A stretch of DNA of 64,000 bases, taken from NCBI RefSeq assembly GCF_900105925.1, contig NZ_LT629791.1:5054001-5118000 (forward strand), written 5' to 3'. Below are positions 8,438 to 17,384 of the stretch, one piece after another. Position 1 is the stretch's first letter, and each line of letters opens with the position of its first letter. A program made the translations under genes and the position numbers. Under the pieces are notes generated by a model. The model was not told the origin of the DNA. It made no database searches and saw only the letters and a list, made by a program, of their open reading frames with translations. Origin of the DNA: Jiangella alkaliphila. GTDB taxonomy: Bacteria > Actinomycetota > Actinomycetes > Jiangellales > Jiangellaceae.

Positions 8438-9538
8438 TCACGGGTACGGGGGCGAGTCGACGCCGCACAGGGCGGGGAGATCCTCACGCAGGTTGGGGCA
8501 GCAGCCGGCCGGCGCGACGTCGGCGGCGGGGCCGGGGGCGCCGATGCTGGCCCGCACCACGGACTCGCCGCGCTCGACGGCGGACCGCTCGAGCAGCAGG
8601 TCGATGACGGTGTCGACGAAGTCGGGGTGCGTCCCGGCGGTGGCCGCCCGAGCCGCCGCGATGCCCAGCTCCTTCGCCGTCGCCAGCGCCTCGGTGTCGA
8701 GGTCGTACGCGACCTCCATGTGGTCGGACAGGAACCCGATCGGCGCCAGCACCACCGACTCCACCCCCTGCGACGCCAGCGCGGCGAGGTGGTCGTTGAC
8801 GTCCGGCTCCAGCCACGGCATCGACGGCGGGCCGCTGCGCGAGCAGTAGACGATGTCGTGCGCCCGGGCGACGCCGGTCCGCGCCGCGACCTGCTCGCTG
8901 ACGGCGGCGGCGACGGCCTGGTGCTGGGCGACGTACGCGCCACCGGTCGGGCCGGAGGTGTCGGCCATGGCGTTCGGGATGGAGTGCGTGACGTAGACGA
9001 TCCGCGCGGCGTCGGCGACGTCACGCGGGAGGTCGCCCAGCGCACCCACCACGCCGTCGGCGTTGGCCGTCACGAAGCCGGGGTGGTCGAACGAGTGCCG
9101 CAGCCGGTCGATGCGCGGCGCGCCCGGCCCGACCTTCTCGACGGCGCGCCACAGGTCCTCGCGGTACTGCCGGCAGCCGGAGTACGAGTCGTAGGCGCTG
9201 GTGACGAACGCGGCGACCCGCTGGACGCCGTCGTCGCGCATGCGCGCCAGCTCGTCGGCCAGATAGGGGTCCCAGTTGCGGTTGCCCCAGTAGACCGGCA
9301 GCGAGATCTTCCGCTCGGCCAGCTCGTGCTCGAGGTTCGCGATCAGCGCGCGGTTCTGGTCGTTGATGGGGCTGCGCCCGCCGAACAGGCGGTAGTGCTC
9401 GCCGACCTCTTCCAGCCGCTCGCTGGGGATGCCCCGGCCGCGGGTGACGTTCTCGAGGAACGGGATGACGTCGTCCTGTCCCTCCGGACCGCCGAAGGAG
9501 ACGACCAGGAGAGCGTCGTAGGGATCGGTGATGCTCAC
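8438..9538 (-). CDS. hemH: Ferrochelatase (probably coproporphyrin ferrochelatase, CpfC/HemH)
   Basis: A 366-residue class II chelatase that inserts iron into a porphyrin. Actinobacteria use coproporphyrin III in the coproporphyrin-dependent haem pathway. Visible motifs are 'LLVVSFGGPEG' near the start, 'PVYWGNRNWDPYL', 'VTHSIP' with the catalytic-site His, and 'PIGFLSDHMEVAYDLD' with the second active-site region. Cysteines in 'YSGCRQYR' and in the C-terminal 'GCCPNLREDLPALCG' fit the [2Fe-2S] cluster of mycobacterial enzymes. GTG 9536-9538 is favoured because TAGGCT lies seven bases before it; an upstream ATG (9560) is possible. Confidence 0.94.
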   Translation of the reverse strand: MSITDPYDALLVVSFGGPEGQDDVIPFLENVTRGRGIPSERLEEVGEHYRLFGGRSPINDQNRALIANLEHELAERKISLPVYWGNRNWDPYLADELARMRDDGVQRVAAFVTSAYDSYSGCRQYREDLWRAVEKVGPGAPRIDRLRHSFDHPGFVTANADGVVGALGDLPRDVADAARIVYVTHSIPNAMADTSGPTGGAYVAQHQAVAAAVSEQVAARTGVARAHDIVYCSRSGPPSMPWLEPDVNDHLAALASQGVESVVLAPIGFLSDHMEVAYDLDTEALATAKELGIAAARAATAGTHPDFVDTVIDLLLERSAVERGESVVRASIGAPGPAADVAPAGCCPNLREDLPALCGVDSPPYP

Positions 9539-9545
9539 ACGTGAG

Positions 9546-9551
9546 AGCCTA
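9546..9551 (-). promoter_or_regulatory. -10-like hexamer TAGGCT for ferrochelatase (leaderless)
   Basis: Minus-strand TAGGCT, seven bases, then GTG 9538. It lies in the divergent region before the oxidase gene. Confidence 0.55.
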
Positions 9552-9557
9552 ACGCCC

Positions 9558-10847
9558 ATGCTTTGGCAGAACTGGGCGCGGACTGTCCAGGCGCGCCCGG
9601 TCCGGGTCGAGCGGCCGGCGAGCGCCGACGAGGCCGCCGCCGTGCTCGTCGCGGCCGCCCGCGACGGTCTGCGAGTCAAGCCGGTCGGCGCCGGGCACAG
9701 CTTCACCACGATCGCGGCGACGGACGGCGTCCAGGTGCGGCTGGACGGGCTCAGCGGCCTGCTCGCGCTCGACACGACCGCGCACACCGCCACCGTCGGC
9801 GCCGGCACCCGGTTGCACGAGCTCAACGCCCTGCTCACGGAGCGCGGCTACGGGCTGACGAACATGGGCGACATCGCCGTCCAGACGGTGTCCGGGGCCG
9901 TCGCGACCGGCACGCACGGCAGCGGCCGGGCCAGCGCGTCGCTGTCGGAGCAGGTGGTGGCGCTGGAGATCGCGCTGCCCGACGGCTCGGTGCGGCGGGT
10001 GTCGGCGTCCGATGATGCCGACCTGTTTCAGGCCGCGCGGCTGGGCCTCGGCGCCCTGGGGATCGTGACCACTGTCACCTTCCGGGTCGAGCCGGCCTTC
10101 ACGCTGCGCTCGACGGTGGAGCGGACGACGCTGGACGCCGTCGTCGAGCGGTTCGGCGACCTCGAGGCCGAGGACCACTGCGACCTGTACTGGCTGCCGT
10201 TCACCAACGCCGTCCAGCTCACCGTCAACCGCCGCACCGGCGAGCCGGCCGCGCCGCCGAACCCGGTCGCCGCCTGGTGGTCCGGCGACGTCGTCGAGAA
10301 CGCCGGGCTGGCGGTCGTCCAGCGGCTGACCAGGGCCGCGCCCAAGACCACCCCGGCCGTCAACGCCGTCGCCGCCCGGCTGATCGGCGGCCGCACGTTC
10401 GTCGACGCCGCGCCGAAGGTGTTCACCACGACGCGGCGGGTGCGGTTCCACGAGATGGAGTACGCGCTGCCCCGGTCCGCCGCGACCGGCGCGCTCCAGG
10501 CGCTGCGGGACCTGACGGCGCGCGGGCCGTGGCGCGTCGCGTTCCCCGTCGAGGTCCGCCTCGCCCCCGCCGATGACGTCTGGCTCTCCCCCGCCCACGG
10601 CCGCGACACCGTCTACGTCGCGACCCACGCCTACCCCCGCACCGACTACACCGGGTGGTTCTCCGCCGTCGAGCGCCTGTGGACGGAGTACGGTGGGCGG
10701 CCGCATTGGGGAAAGCTCCATACCCGCGATTCGGGGTATCTTCACGATCAATACCAGCGAATGGGGTCCTTCCGGGCGGTCCGCGACCGGGTCGACCCCG
10801 AGAGGATCATGGCCAACGAGTACCTCGAGCAGGTCCTGGACGAATAA
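9558..10847 (+). CDS. FAD-linked aldonolactone/alditol oxidase family protein (D-arabinono-1,4-lactone oxidase type)
   Basis: A 429-residue VAO-fold flavoenzyme. The FAD domain begins with 'VKPVGAGHSFTTIA'; H47 is at the position of the covalently flavinylated His of alditol oxidases. 'GYGLTNMGDIAVQTVSGAVATGTHGSG' completes the FAD site. The ALO domain ends with 'RPHWGKLH' and 'ANEYLEQVL', both typical. Members oxidise sugar lactones or alditols with O2. ATG 9558 is in frame and close to the first conserved residues. It is divergent from ferrochelatase with ~20 bp between starts. The true substrate cannot be read from sequence. Confidence 0.87.
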   Translation: MLWQNWARTVQARPVRVERPASADEAAAVLVAAARDGLRVKPVGAGHSFTTIAATDGVQVRLDGLSGLLALDTTAHTATVGAGTRLHELNALLTERGYGLTNMGDIAVQTVSGAVATGTHGSGRASASLSEQVVALEIALPDGSVRRVSASDDADLFQAARLGLGALGIVTTVTFRVEPAFTLRSTVERTTLDAVVERFGDLEAEDHCDLYWLPFTNAVQLTVNRRTGEPAAPPNPVAAWWSGDVVENAGLAVVQRLTRAAPKTTPAVNAVAARLIGGRTFVDAAPKVFTTTRRVRFHEMEYALPRSAATGALQALRDLTARGPWRVAFPVEVRLAPADDVWLSPAHGRDTVYVATHAYPRTDYTGWFSAVERLWTEYGGRPHWGKLHTRDSGYLHDQYQRMGSFRAVRDRVDPERIMANEYLEQVLDE

Positions 10848-10945
10848 AACTGCTCGTCAGACCCGCCGATACGGCGGCGTGGCGGCTTGGTCGGACCCTG
10901 TCCCGCGGGTGACGATGGTGGCAGTCGTTGTTGGGAGGTGAGGAT

Positions 10946-12079
10946 GTGCGCGAGCTCCGGCTGATCGCGGTCAGCGAGGACGGCGCCCATCTGATCCTCT
11001 CCGGCCGCGACGGTGAACAGCTGGCGTTGCGGGTGGACGACCGCCTGCTCGCCGCGATCCGAGGCGACCGAGCGAGGTTGGGACAGTTGGATATCCGGCT
11101 CGAAAGCCAGCTACGTCCACGCGACATCCAGGCACGCATCCGGGCCGGCGAGTCCGTCGACTCCGTGGCCGCGGTGGCGGGGATGCCACGCGAGAAGGTC
11201 GAGCGCTTCGCCGGCCCCGTCCTCGCCGAGCGCGAGCACATCGCCGGCCGGGCCCGGCAGGCGACGGTGCGCCGGCTGGGCGGCGACGGCCCGCCGCAGA
11301 CCCTCGAGGCCGCCGCGGGCGCGACCGCCAAGACGCACGGCGCCGACCCCGACCTCGTCGAGTGGGACGCGTGGCGGCGCGAGGACGGACGCTGGCTGGT
11401 CAGGTTCGCCTGGGCCGGCGAGGAGGAGGACTCCGCCCTCTTCTCGTTCGACCCGTCCGGCCGCACCGTCATCCCCGAGGACGACAACGCCCGCTCCATC
11501 GCCGGCGTGCTGCCCGCCGAGGCGCCCGCCGACCCCGAGCCCGACGTGCCGGCCGGCCCGGCCCGGCTGTCCGTCGTCGGGTCCGACCCGCGCCCGGCCG
11601 CCGCGTCCCCGTCCGCCGATGACGAGGGCCCCGACCTGCCCGCGTTCCTCAAGCCGGCCGGGGTGGGCGTCGGCCCGGTGCGCGGCCTGGTCCGCGACCT
11701 CGACCACGACGACCCCGCCGAGCAGGACGACGACGAGTTCGAGAACACCACACCGATCCCGGCCGCCCGTCGCAACCGGCGCACCAGCCGGACCGGCCGC
11801 GAGCGCCGCCGCCGCGAGCCCGACCTGTTCCACGAGCACGCCCCGGAGCCGGCCGAGCCGCCCGCCGACGCTGACGACGATGCGGTCACCAGCGAGCGGC
11901 TGCGGCTCAGCGACATCGCCCAGCACGTCGAGGCCGAGGACGAGGCGGCCGAGGCCGACCTCGCACCCACGGCCGACGAGCCGGCCCCGCCCGCCCGCAA
12001 GACCAGTTCGTCGCGCAAGGGCCGCCCGAGCGTCCCCAGCTGGGACGAGATCATGTTCGGCCGCCGCAAGAACGACTGA
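10946..12079 (+). CDS. sepH: Cell division protein SepH (DUF3071)
   Basis: A 377-residue protein. SepH is an actinobacterial FtsZ-associated protein that promotes Z-ring assembly. The N-terminal DUF3071 region includes a helix-turn-helix-like segment (about 55-90, 'RIRAGESVDSVAAVAGMPREKVERF'). A long, acidic, Ala/Pro-rich disordered middle follows, and the conserved C-terminal SWDEIMFG lies at 365-372. GTG 10946 was chosen over upstream TTG codons because of the strong GGGAGGTGAGG just before it. It stands alone on the + strand, and a large hairpin lies ~95 bp downstream. Confidence 0.93.
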   Translation: MRELRLIAVSEDGAHLILSGRDGEQLALRVDDRLLAAIRGDRARLGQLDIRLESQLRPRDIQARIRAGESVDSVAAVAGMPREKVERFAGPVLAEREHIAGRARQATVRRLGGDGPPQTLEAAAGATAKTHGADPDLVEWDAWRREDGRWLVRFAWAGEEEDSALFSFDPSGRTVIPEDDNARSIAGVLPAEAPADPEPDVPAGPARLSVVGSDPRPAAASPSADDEGPDLPAFLKPAGVGVGPVRGLVRDLDHDDPAEQDDDEFENTTPIPAARRNRRTSRTGRERRRREPDLFHEHAPEPAEPPADADDDAVTSERLRLSDIAQHVEAEDEAAEADLAPTADEPAPPARKTSSSRKGRPSVPSWDEIMFGRRKND

Positions 12080-12173
12080 CGCTCCGGCCTTACCAGCGGC
12101 CCGCCCCGTCCACCTGACGCGGCGGGCCGCCTCGCGTTCCCCTACCGCACTTCCCCCGCCGCGCCCCGCCCGG

Positions 12174-12267
12174 ACCCACCCCAAGTTGATCTTGGAGTTC
12201 TTCGGGGATCAATCCGGCATCTCGGGCCGCAATTGCCGAACTACTCCAAGATCAACTTGGGGTGGGT
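12174..12267. repeat. Perfect 25-bp inverted repeat with 44-bp loop
   Basis: Arms 12174-12198 and 12243-12267 are exact reverse complements; a 2-nt interruption is followed by a further 5-bp pairing (12201-12205 with 12236-12240). It lies between sepH and the secreted phosphatase gene, both on the + strand. It could terminate sepH transcription, but there is no T-run and the loop is long, so a small palindromic mobile repeat is also possible. Confidence 0.75.
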
Positions 12268-12370
12268 GTGGGGTTCATCCAAAGTTCCATTCGCCGCAAA
12301 TGGGGCGACTTGGACAAGGAGCATCGAACCACTTGAATGACATTGGCCTATACCTCTGTCCAAGGACTCG

Positions 12371-15300
12371 ATGCCAATGTCGAGCACCACAGCACGACGT
12401 CGATGGCTGACGTCGTTGTCCACGCTGACGGCGTCCGCAGTCGCCGTCGGCCTGCTGAGCACCGTGCCCGCAGCCAACGCCGCGGAGGGCGACGGCCCGC
12501 CGCTGACCGACGACGCGATCGAGCTGGTCGACCGTACCGAGCAGATCGGCCCCGGCATCACGCTGCGCGAGCTGACCTCCGTCACCCCGACCGGGTGGTA
12601 CGACCAGCACATTCTCACCGCCGATCTCGCCAACCCGGCCGTCACCAGCGACCTCATCTCCGGCGAGTACGTGGCCGAGCGGGCGCCGACGTCGGTGCTG
12701 GTGAACGACGCGGACGCGGTCGCCGGCGTCAACGGCGACTTCTTCGACATCAACAACTCCGGCGCCCCGCTCGGCGCGGAGGTGCGCGACGGCGAGCTGC
12801 TGAAGTCCTCCGACTACGGCAACTGGACCCACGTCGGCGTCGGCATGGACGGCATCGGCCGCGCGGTCGACATGACGCTGGACGCGACGGCGACGCTGGC
12901 CGGCACCGCCCGCCCCGTGGCGTCGCTGAACGCGTCGAACATGCTGTCCGGCTCGCCGCGCGACGCGATCATCGCCTACACGTCGGCGTGGGGCACCTAC
13001 CGCCGCTCGATCGGCGTCAACGGCGCCACCGACGTCGCGTCCGTGCTGGTGCAGGACGACCGCGTCGTCACCGTCGACCCGAGCACGGCCGGCGAGGGGG
13101 CGATCCCCGGCGGCGCGTTCGTGCTGGTCGGGCGCGAGGCCGGCGCGGCCGCCATCCGCGCGCTGCGGCCGGGCGACGCCGTCACATTGGCCTATGAGCT
13201 CAGCGACGAGATCGCCCAGCAGATGCGCTTCGTCGTCGGCTCCAACCGCGAGCTGGTCCGCGACGGCGTCGCCCGGCCCGACTCCGAACTCGACAACGAC
13301 GTCCACCCGCGCACCGTCATCGGGTTCAAGGACGACGGCCAGACGATGCTGCTGGTCACCAACGACGGCCGGCAGCCGCCCGTCACCGGCATGACGATGC
13401 GCGAGCTGGCCCGGTTCATGGTCCGGCTGGGCGCCGAGACGGCCTGGAACCTCGACGGCGGCGGCTCGACGTCGATGGTGGCGGCCCCGCTCGGCGAGGA
13501 GACGGCGACCGTCCGCAACAGCCCGTCCGACGGCGCCGAGCGGCCCGACCCCAACGGCGTCGGCCTGTTCGTCGCGCCGGGCAACGGCCGGCCCAAGCAG
13601 CTGGTCATCACGCCCGGCGAGGAGGAGGCGCGGGCCTTCCCCGGCCTGCACCGCACTCTGACGGCCAAGGCGGTCGACAACCACCTCACGCCGGTCGACC
13701 TCGACCCGGCGGCGGTTCGCTGGCGCAGCAGCGGCGGCACGTTCGACGGCTCCGTCCTGGCGGTGCCGGAGGGCCGGCGCGGCCGCGTCGTCGTCCACGC
13801 GACGTCCGGCGCGGCGCAGGGCGTGCGCAGTGTGGAGATCCTCGGCGAGCTGAACTCGCTGGAGCTGTCCACCAGCCGGGTCTCGATCGGCGACCCGGTC
13901 CCGCAGAACGCCGTCCAGGTCGCCGTCACCGGCCGCGACGCCCAGGGCTACGCCGCGCCCGTCGAGCTGGTCGACCTCGACCTCAGCTACGACGCGTCGG
14001 TCATCGACGTGGCGGCGTCGGGCAGCGGCCTGAAGATCACGCCGCTGGCCGCCGGCGGGACCGTCCTCGAGCTGAGCGTCGCCGGCCAGACCCTGAAGCT
14101 GCCGGTGACCGTCGGCGTCCAGACCGTCCAGGTGTACGACTTCCAGGACGACTACGCCGCCAACGGCCGCTGGACCCGCAACGGCACCGCGGGCGTCCGG
14201 ATGGACATCCTGGACGACCCGGAGGGCATCCGGCTGGAGTTCGGCGCGGCCCGCAACAAGGGCATCACCGCCGCCAGCAACCCGAACCGGTGGGTCGAGA
14301 TCCCGGGCCAGCCGCTGCGCGTCCGGCTGAAGATCAAGTCCGACGTGTTCGTCCCGAGCGGCCTCACCTACGCCGGCTTCTGGGACGCCCAGGGCACCTC
14401 CGTCGGCGTCTACGGCACCGGGCTGCAGCCGTCGGACGAGTGGCAGTACGCGACGTTCGTCATCCCGTCGACGGCGGTGTTCCCGATCCGGTTCAACTCG
14501 TTCCAGGGCATCAACACCGCCGTGGACCAGCAGGTGCCGGGCCGGTTCGTCATCGGCGGCCTGGAGGCGGACATCCCGTCGCAGATCGACCTGCCCGAGC
14601 AGGCGCCGCTGCGCGCCGACCCGCTGATCTCCGCCGACGGCCAGCCGCAGCAGGGCGCCGACTGGACCTTCGCCACGCTGTCCGACGTCCAGTTCACCGC
14701 GTCGGCGCCGGACCTCACCCAGGTCGCCGTCGCCGCGCTGAACCGCATCCGCGCCGAGGAGCCCGACCTCGTCGTGCTCAACGGCGACATCGTCGACCGA
14801 GGCCTGCCCGAGGACATCGCGCTGGCCCGGGAGACGCTCGAGGAGGGCGGCTGCGATCTCATCGCCGCCGGCGCCGAGCCGGACGACGACCCCGGCACGG
14901 TCCCCTGCTATTACGTGCCGGGCAACCACGAGTCGTACGGCGTCAACAACACCCAGGGGACGCTGGCCGCGTGGGAGGCCGAGTTCGGCCAGCCGTACCG
15001 GACCTTCGACCACAAGGGCACCCGGTTCATCCTGCTGAACAGCGCGCTCGGCAGCCTGCGCGGCTCGGACTGGGACCAGTTGCCGATGCTCCAGGAGGCG
15101 CTGGCGACCGCGGCCGACGACGACTCCGTCAGCAACGTCATGGTCTTCGCCCACCACCCGGTCGACGATCCGGCGGAGACGAACTCCAGCCAGCTCGGCG
15201 ACCGCATGGAGGTGCAGCTGGTCGAGCGGCTGCTGGCCGACTTCCGCACCGAGGCCAACAAGGGCGCGGCGATGGTCGGCTCGCACGCCCAGATCGTCGA

Positions 15301-16192
15301 CGTCCAGCGGCAGGAGGGCGTCCAGTACGTCGTCCACCCGTCGTCGGGCAAGGCGCCCTACGGCACCCCGGACCGCGGCGGCTTCACCGGCTGGGTCGAG
15401 TGGAGCGTCGACGGGGACGACTCCGGCGCACAGCAGTGGCTCAGCGCCGACGTCCGGGCGTTCGCGCAGGAGGTCGTCGTCGAGGCGCCGGAGACGGTCG
15501 AGGTCGGCCGCGCGGTGACCGTCGGCGGGCACGTCGTCCAGCCGTCCGGCGTCCTGCCGGGCAGCCGGGTGGTGCCGCTGGCCTACCCGATGTCGGTGCA
15601 CTGGTCCGGCGACGACGGCCTGGCCATCGGCTCCGGCGCGGCGGCGATCAGCCGGGCGAGGGCCGAGGGCAAGGTCGCGATCCTGGACCCGGTGACGCGG
15701 CAGCTGACCGGCCTGCGCACCGGCGAGGTGACGCTCGAGGTCACCAACGACTCGATGCGCGCCTACACCGGCGACGAGTCGATGGCCCCGGTCACCGGGC
15801 GGACGACGGTCCGGGTCGTGGCCGCTGCCGGTCCGGGTGCACGGGTCGATGCGGCGGCGCCGGTGTTCACTGCGGTGGCGGCCGACGCGGCCGGCACCGT
15901 CCAGCCGGTGACGCTGACGAACAGCGGCGACCGGCCGCTGGTGGTCTCCGGGCTGTCGGTGACGGCGGACGAGTTCGCGCTCGCCGGTCCGTCGGCGTGC
16001 ACGGCGGCGCCGGTCCAGCCGGGCGCGTCGTGCGAGGTGCCGGTCCGGTTCACCCCGTCGGCCGCCGGTGAGACGGCGACCGCGGACCTGGTGGTCGAGA
16101 CGAACGCCCCCGGCGACGCCGTCGAGGTCGCCCTGACCGGTGCGGGCGCCGCACCGGCCGCGGCGGACGGCGACGCACCCGGCCAGGACTGA
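12371..16192 (+). CDS. Secreted phosphodiester glycosidase / metallophosphoesterase fusion
   Basis: A 1273-residue exported protein. A signal peptide (residues 1-37, Arg-Arg-Arg then a hydrophobic core, ANA at 35-37) is followed by a phosphodiester glycosidase (NAGPA) domain with 'AGVNGDFFDI' and 'NLDGGGSTSM' up to about residue 400. Beta-rich domains fill about 410-750. A calcineurin-like phosphoesterase lies at about 765-1000: 'SDVQFT', 'NGDIVDRG', 'PGNHES', 'AHHPV' and 'GSHAQ' are the metal ligands. An Ig-like domain and a choice-of-anchor/Hydin-type domain (about 1165-1265) end it. AAGGA precedes ATG 12371. It probably releases sugars and phosphate from external phosphodiesters such as wall polymers; the substrate is an inference. 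Confidence 0.88.
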   Translation: MPMSSTTARRRWLTSLSTLTASAVAVGLLSTVPAANAAEGDGPPLTDDAIELVDRTEQIGPGITLRELTSVTPTGWYDQHILTADLANPAVTSDLISGEYVAERAPTSVLVNDADAVAGVNGDFFDINNSGAPLGAEVRDGELLKSSDYGNWTHVGVGMDGIGRAVDMTLDATATLAGTARPVASLNASNMLSGSPRDAIIAYTSAWGTYRRSIGVNGATDVASVLVQDDRVVTVDPSTAGEGAIPGGAFVLVGREAGAAAIRALRPGDAVTLAYELSDEIAQQMRFVVGSNRELVRDGVARPDSELDNDVHPRTVIGFKDDGQTMLLVTNDGRQPPVTGMTMRELARFMVRLGAETAWNLDGGGSTSMVAAPLGEETATVRNSPSDGAERPDPNGVGLFVAPGNGRPKQLVITPGEEEARAFPGLHRTLTAKAVDNHLTPVDLDPAAVRWRSSGGTFDGSVLAVPEGRRGRVVVHATSGAAQGVRSVEILGELNSLELSTSRVSIGDPVPQNAVQVAVTGRDAQGYAAPVELVDLDLSYDASVIDVAASGSGLKITPLAAGGTVLELSVAGQTLKLPVTVGVQTVQVYDFQDDYAANGRWTRNGTAGVRMDILDDPEGIRLEFGAARNKGITAASNPNRWVEIPGQPLRVRLKIKSDVFVPSGLTYAGFWDAQGTSVGVYGTGLQPSDEWQYATFVIPSTAVFPIRFNSFQGINTAVDQQVPGRFVIGGLEADIPSQIDLPEQAPLRADPLISADGQPQQGADWTFATLSDVQFTASAPDLTQVAVAALNRIRAEEPDLVVLNGDIVDRGLPEDIALARETLEEGGCDLIAAGAEPDDDPGTVPCYYVPGNHESYGVNNTQGTLAAWEAEFGQPYRTFDHKGTRFILLNSALGSLRGSDWDQLPMLQEALATAADDDSVSNVMVFAHHPVDDPAETNSSQLGDRMEVQLVERLLADFRTEANKGAAMVGSHAQIVDVQRQEGVQYVVHPSSGKAPYGTPDRGGFTGWVEWSVDGDDSGAQQWLSADVRAFAQEVVVEAPETVEVGRAVTVGGHVVQPSGVLPGSRVVPLAYPMSVHWSGDDGLAIGSGAAAISRARAEGKVAILDPVTRQLTGLRTGEVTLEVTNDSMRAYTGDESMAPVTGRTTVRVVAAAGPGARVDAAAPVFTAVAADAAGTVQPVTLTNSGDRPLVVSGLSVTADEFALAGPSACTAAPVQPGASCEVPVRFTPSAAGETATADLVVETNAPGDAVEVALTGAGAAPAAADGDAPGQD

Positions 16193-16198
16193 CGGGCG

Positions 16199-16232
16199 GG
16201 GGCCGGGCGGGCGGGTTCGCCCGCCCGGCCCC
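16199..16232 (+). terminator. GC-rich hairpin after the glycosidase/phosphoesterase gene
   Basis: Arms 16199-16213 and 16218-16232 pair perfectly (15 bp) around a GGTT loop, seven bases after the stop codon. No U-tract follows, as is common in high-GC actinobacteria. Confidence 0.8.
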
Positions 16233-16417
16233 GTCCGTTCGAGTTGCTGGGGTGGGCGCTGAGCTGGGGGAACGAAGAAATCTGAGAAAAGTCTCATTCG
16301 GGTGTATCTGAGCGGCCCGAGCGTGCTCTGTATCTGTGAACGCCGACTTGGCCACCAGGTGGCGTTCCGCGGACCAGGGACCTCCGGCCGTGTCGTGCAC
16401 ACCGAGGGGAGGCGGCC

Positions 16418-16576
16418 ATGACACCAGCACAGCGTCTGGCCCTCCCCGACCAGCCCGTGCGCGACGGCCTCGCTCCCCTGGAACCGTGGCGGGCTCTTTC
16501 GAGAAACCGCGTCGTCGAGATCCTCGCAGCCAGGCGACGCAGGCGTCCACGACGTCTGCTCGTACAACGTCTGTGA
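16418..16576 (+). CDS. Possible small arginine-rich protein
   Basis: A 52-codon frame from ATG 16418 to TGA 16574-16576, preceded by GGGGAGG with seven-base spacing, a better Shine-Dalgarno sequence than most genes here. The product starts 'MTPAQRLALPDQPVRDG' and ends with a strongly basic stretch (residues 39-46 mostly Arg). No family is recognised. Upstream, TGTATCTG occurs twice, at 16303-16310 and 16329-16336, in a locally AT-richer stretch that could hold a promoter. It lies in a 500-bp gap before the sigma factor gene. It may be a real small protein or chance. Confidence 0.4.
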   Translation: MTPAQRLALPDQPVRDGLAPLEPWRALSRNRVVEILAARRRRRPRRLLVQRL

Positions 16577-16691
16577 AGCCGGGGGGCTGCTGCGATGATC
16601 GGCACAACGGGGGGTGACGGGTACGTGGGCAGGGCGTGGTTCGCCGCGCCCGGGGGCACGTGCCCGTCACTGACGGCGATCTACCTGCATC

Positions 16692-16697
16692 TATACT
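16692..16697 (+). promoter_or_regulatory. -10 element TATACT for the sigma factor operon (leaderless)
   Basis: TATACT, seven bases, then GTG 16705. A weak -35-like TGACGG lies at 16671-16676 (15-bp spacer). It is the closest match to a TATAAT-type -10 in the window. Confidence 0.65.
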
Positions 16698-16704
16698 CTG
16701 GGCG

Positions 16705-17373
16705 GTGGCCGATCTGTCCGTCAGCGAACTGGTCGAGGCGGCGTCCGGGGGCGACCAACTCGCCTGGGACCGCCTGGTCGACGACCACGCGTCGCTGGTC
16801 TGGGCGGTCGTCCGGAGTCACCGGCTCTACGGCGGCGACGCCGAGGACGCGTTCCAGAGCACGTGGCTGCGACTGGTCGAGAACCTGGGCCGGCTGGCCC
16901 AGCCCGAGCGGCTGCCGGCCTGGCTGGTCACCACGGCGCGCCGCGAGTGCCTGCGGCTGCTGCGCCGGGGCGGCGCCGAACTGCCGGACCTCCACATCGC
17001 CGACCGCGCCGATGACGCCGCTGCCCCAGATCCCGGCCCGGTCGAAGCGCTGCTGGCCCGCGAAGAGCAGGTCGCGGTGCTGCACGCGTTCCAGCGGCTG
17101 CGGCCGCGTTGCCAAGACCTGCTGCGGCTCACGGTGGCCGCTGCCGACCCGCGCTACGCCGACGTCGCGGCCGAGCTCGACATGCCGGTCGGCAGCGTCG
17201 GGCCGACCCGGCAGCGCTGCATCGAGCACCTGCGCCGGCTCCTCCACGACGGCGACACCAGCGACAACACCAGCGACAACACCAGCGACGGCACCACCAG
17301 CGCGGCGGACACCGCCCGCGACACGGACGACACCGGCCCGGCCCGCGCCCACCCGCGCACGGGCCGGCGCTGA
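16705..17373 (+). CDS. Sigma-70 family (ECF-like) RNA polymerase sigma factor
   Basis: A 222-residue sigma factor. Region 2 (about 18-85) includes 'WDRLVDDHASLVWAVVRSHRL', 'DAEDAFQSTWLRLVENL' and 'LPAWLVTTARRECLRLLRR'. Region 4 (about 120-175) includes 'LRPRCQDLLRLTVA' and 'YADVAAELDMPVGSVGPTRQRCIEHLRRLL', the promoter -35 recognition helix. The C-terminal ~45 residues are a Thr/Asp/Ser-rich tail built from a repeated DTSDN unit. GTG 16705 fits the leaderless TATACT promoter and the start of region 2. The next gene follows after 11 bp. No classical anti-sigma gene is adjacent. Confidence 0.9.
   Translation: MADLSVSELVEAASGGDQLAWDRLVDDHASLVWAVVRSHRLYGGDAEDAFQSTWLRLVENLGRLAQPERLPAWLVTTARRECLRLLRRGGAELPDLHIADRADDAAAPDPGPVEALLAREEQVAVLHAFQRLRPRCQDLLRLTVAAADPRYADVAAELDMPVGSVGPTRQRCIEHLRRLLHDGDTSDNTSDNTSDGTTSAADTARDTDDTGPARAHPRTGRR
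17252..17290 (+). repeat. Short tandem repeat inside the sigma factor tail
   Basis: A 12-bp unit (GACAACACCAGC and variants) is repeated about three times in frame, encoding DTSDNTSDNTSD. Copy number could change without breaking the frame. Confidence 0.7.
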
Positions 17374-17384
17374 AGGGGGCATCC

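Noticed and set aside
12275..16567. 1430-residue open frame antisense to the glycosidase/phosphoesterase
   Set aside because: It mirrors a real gene on the other strand, has no domain or signal and is Arg/Asp/Gly-rich low-complexity. High GC3 keeps antisense frames open.
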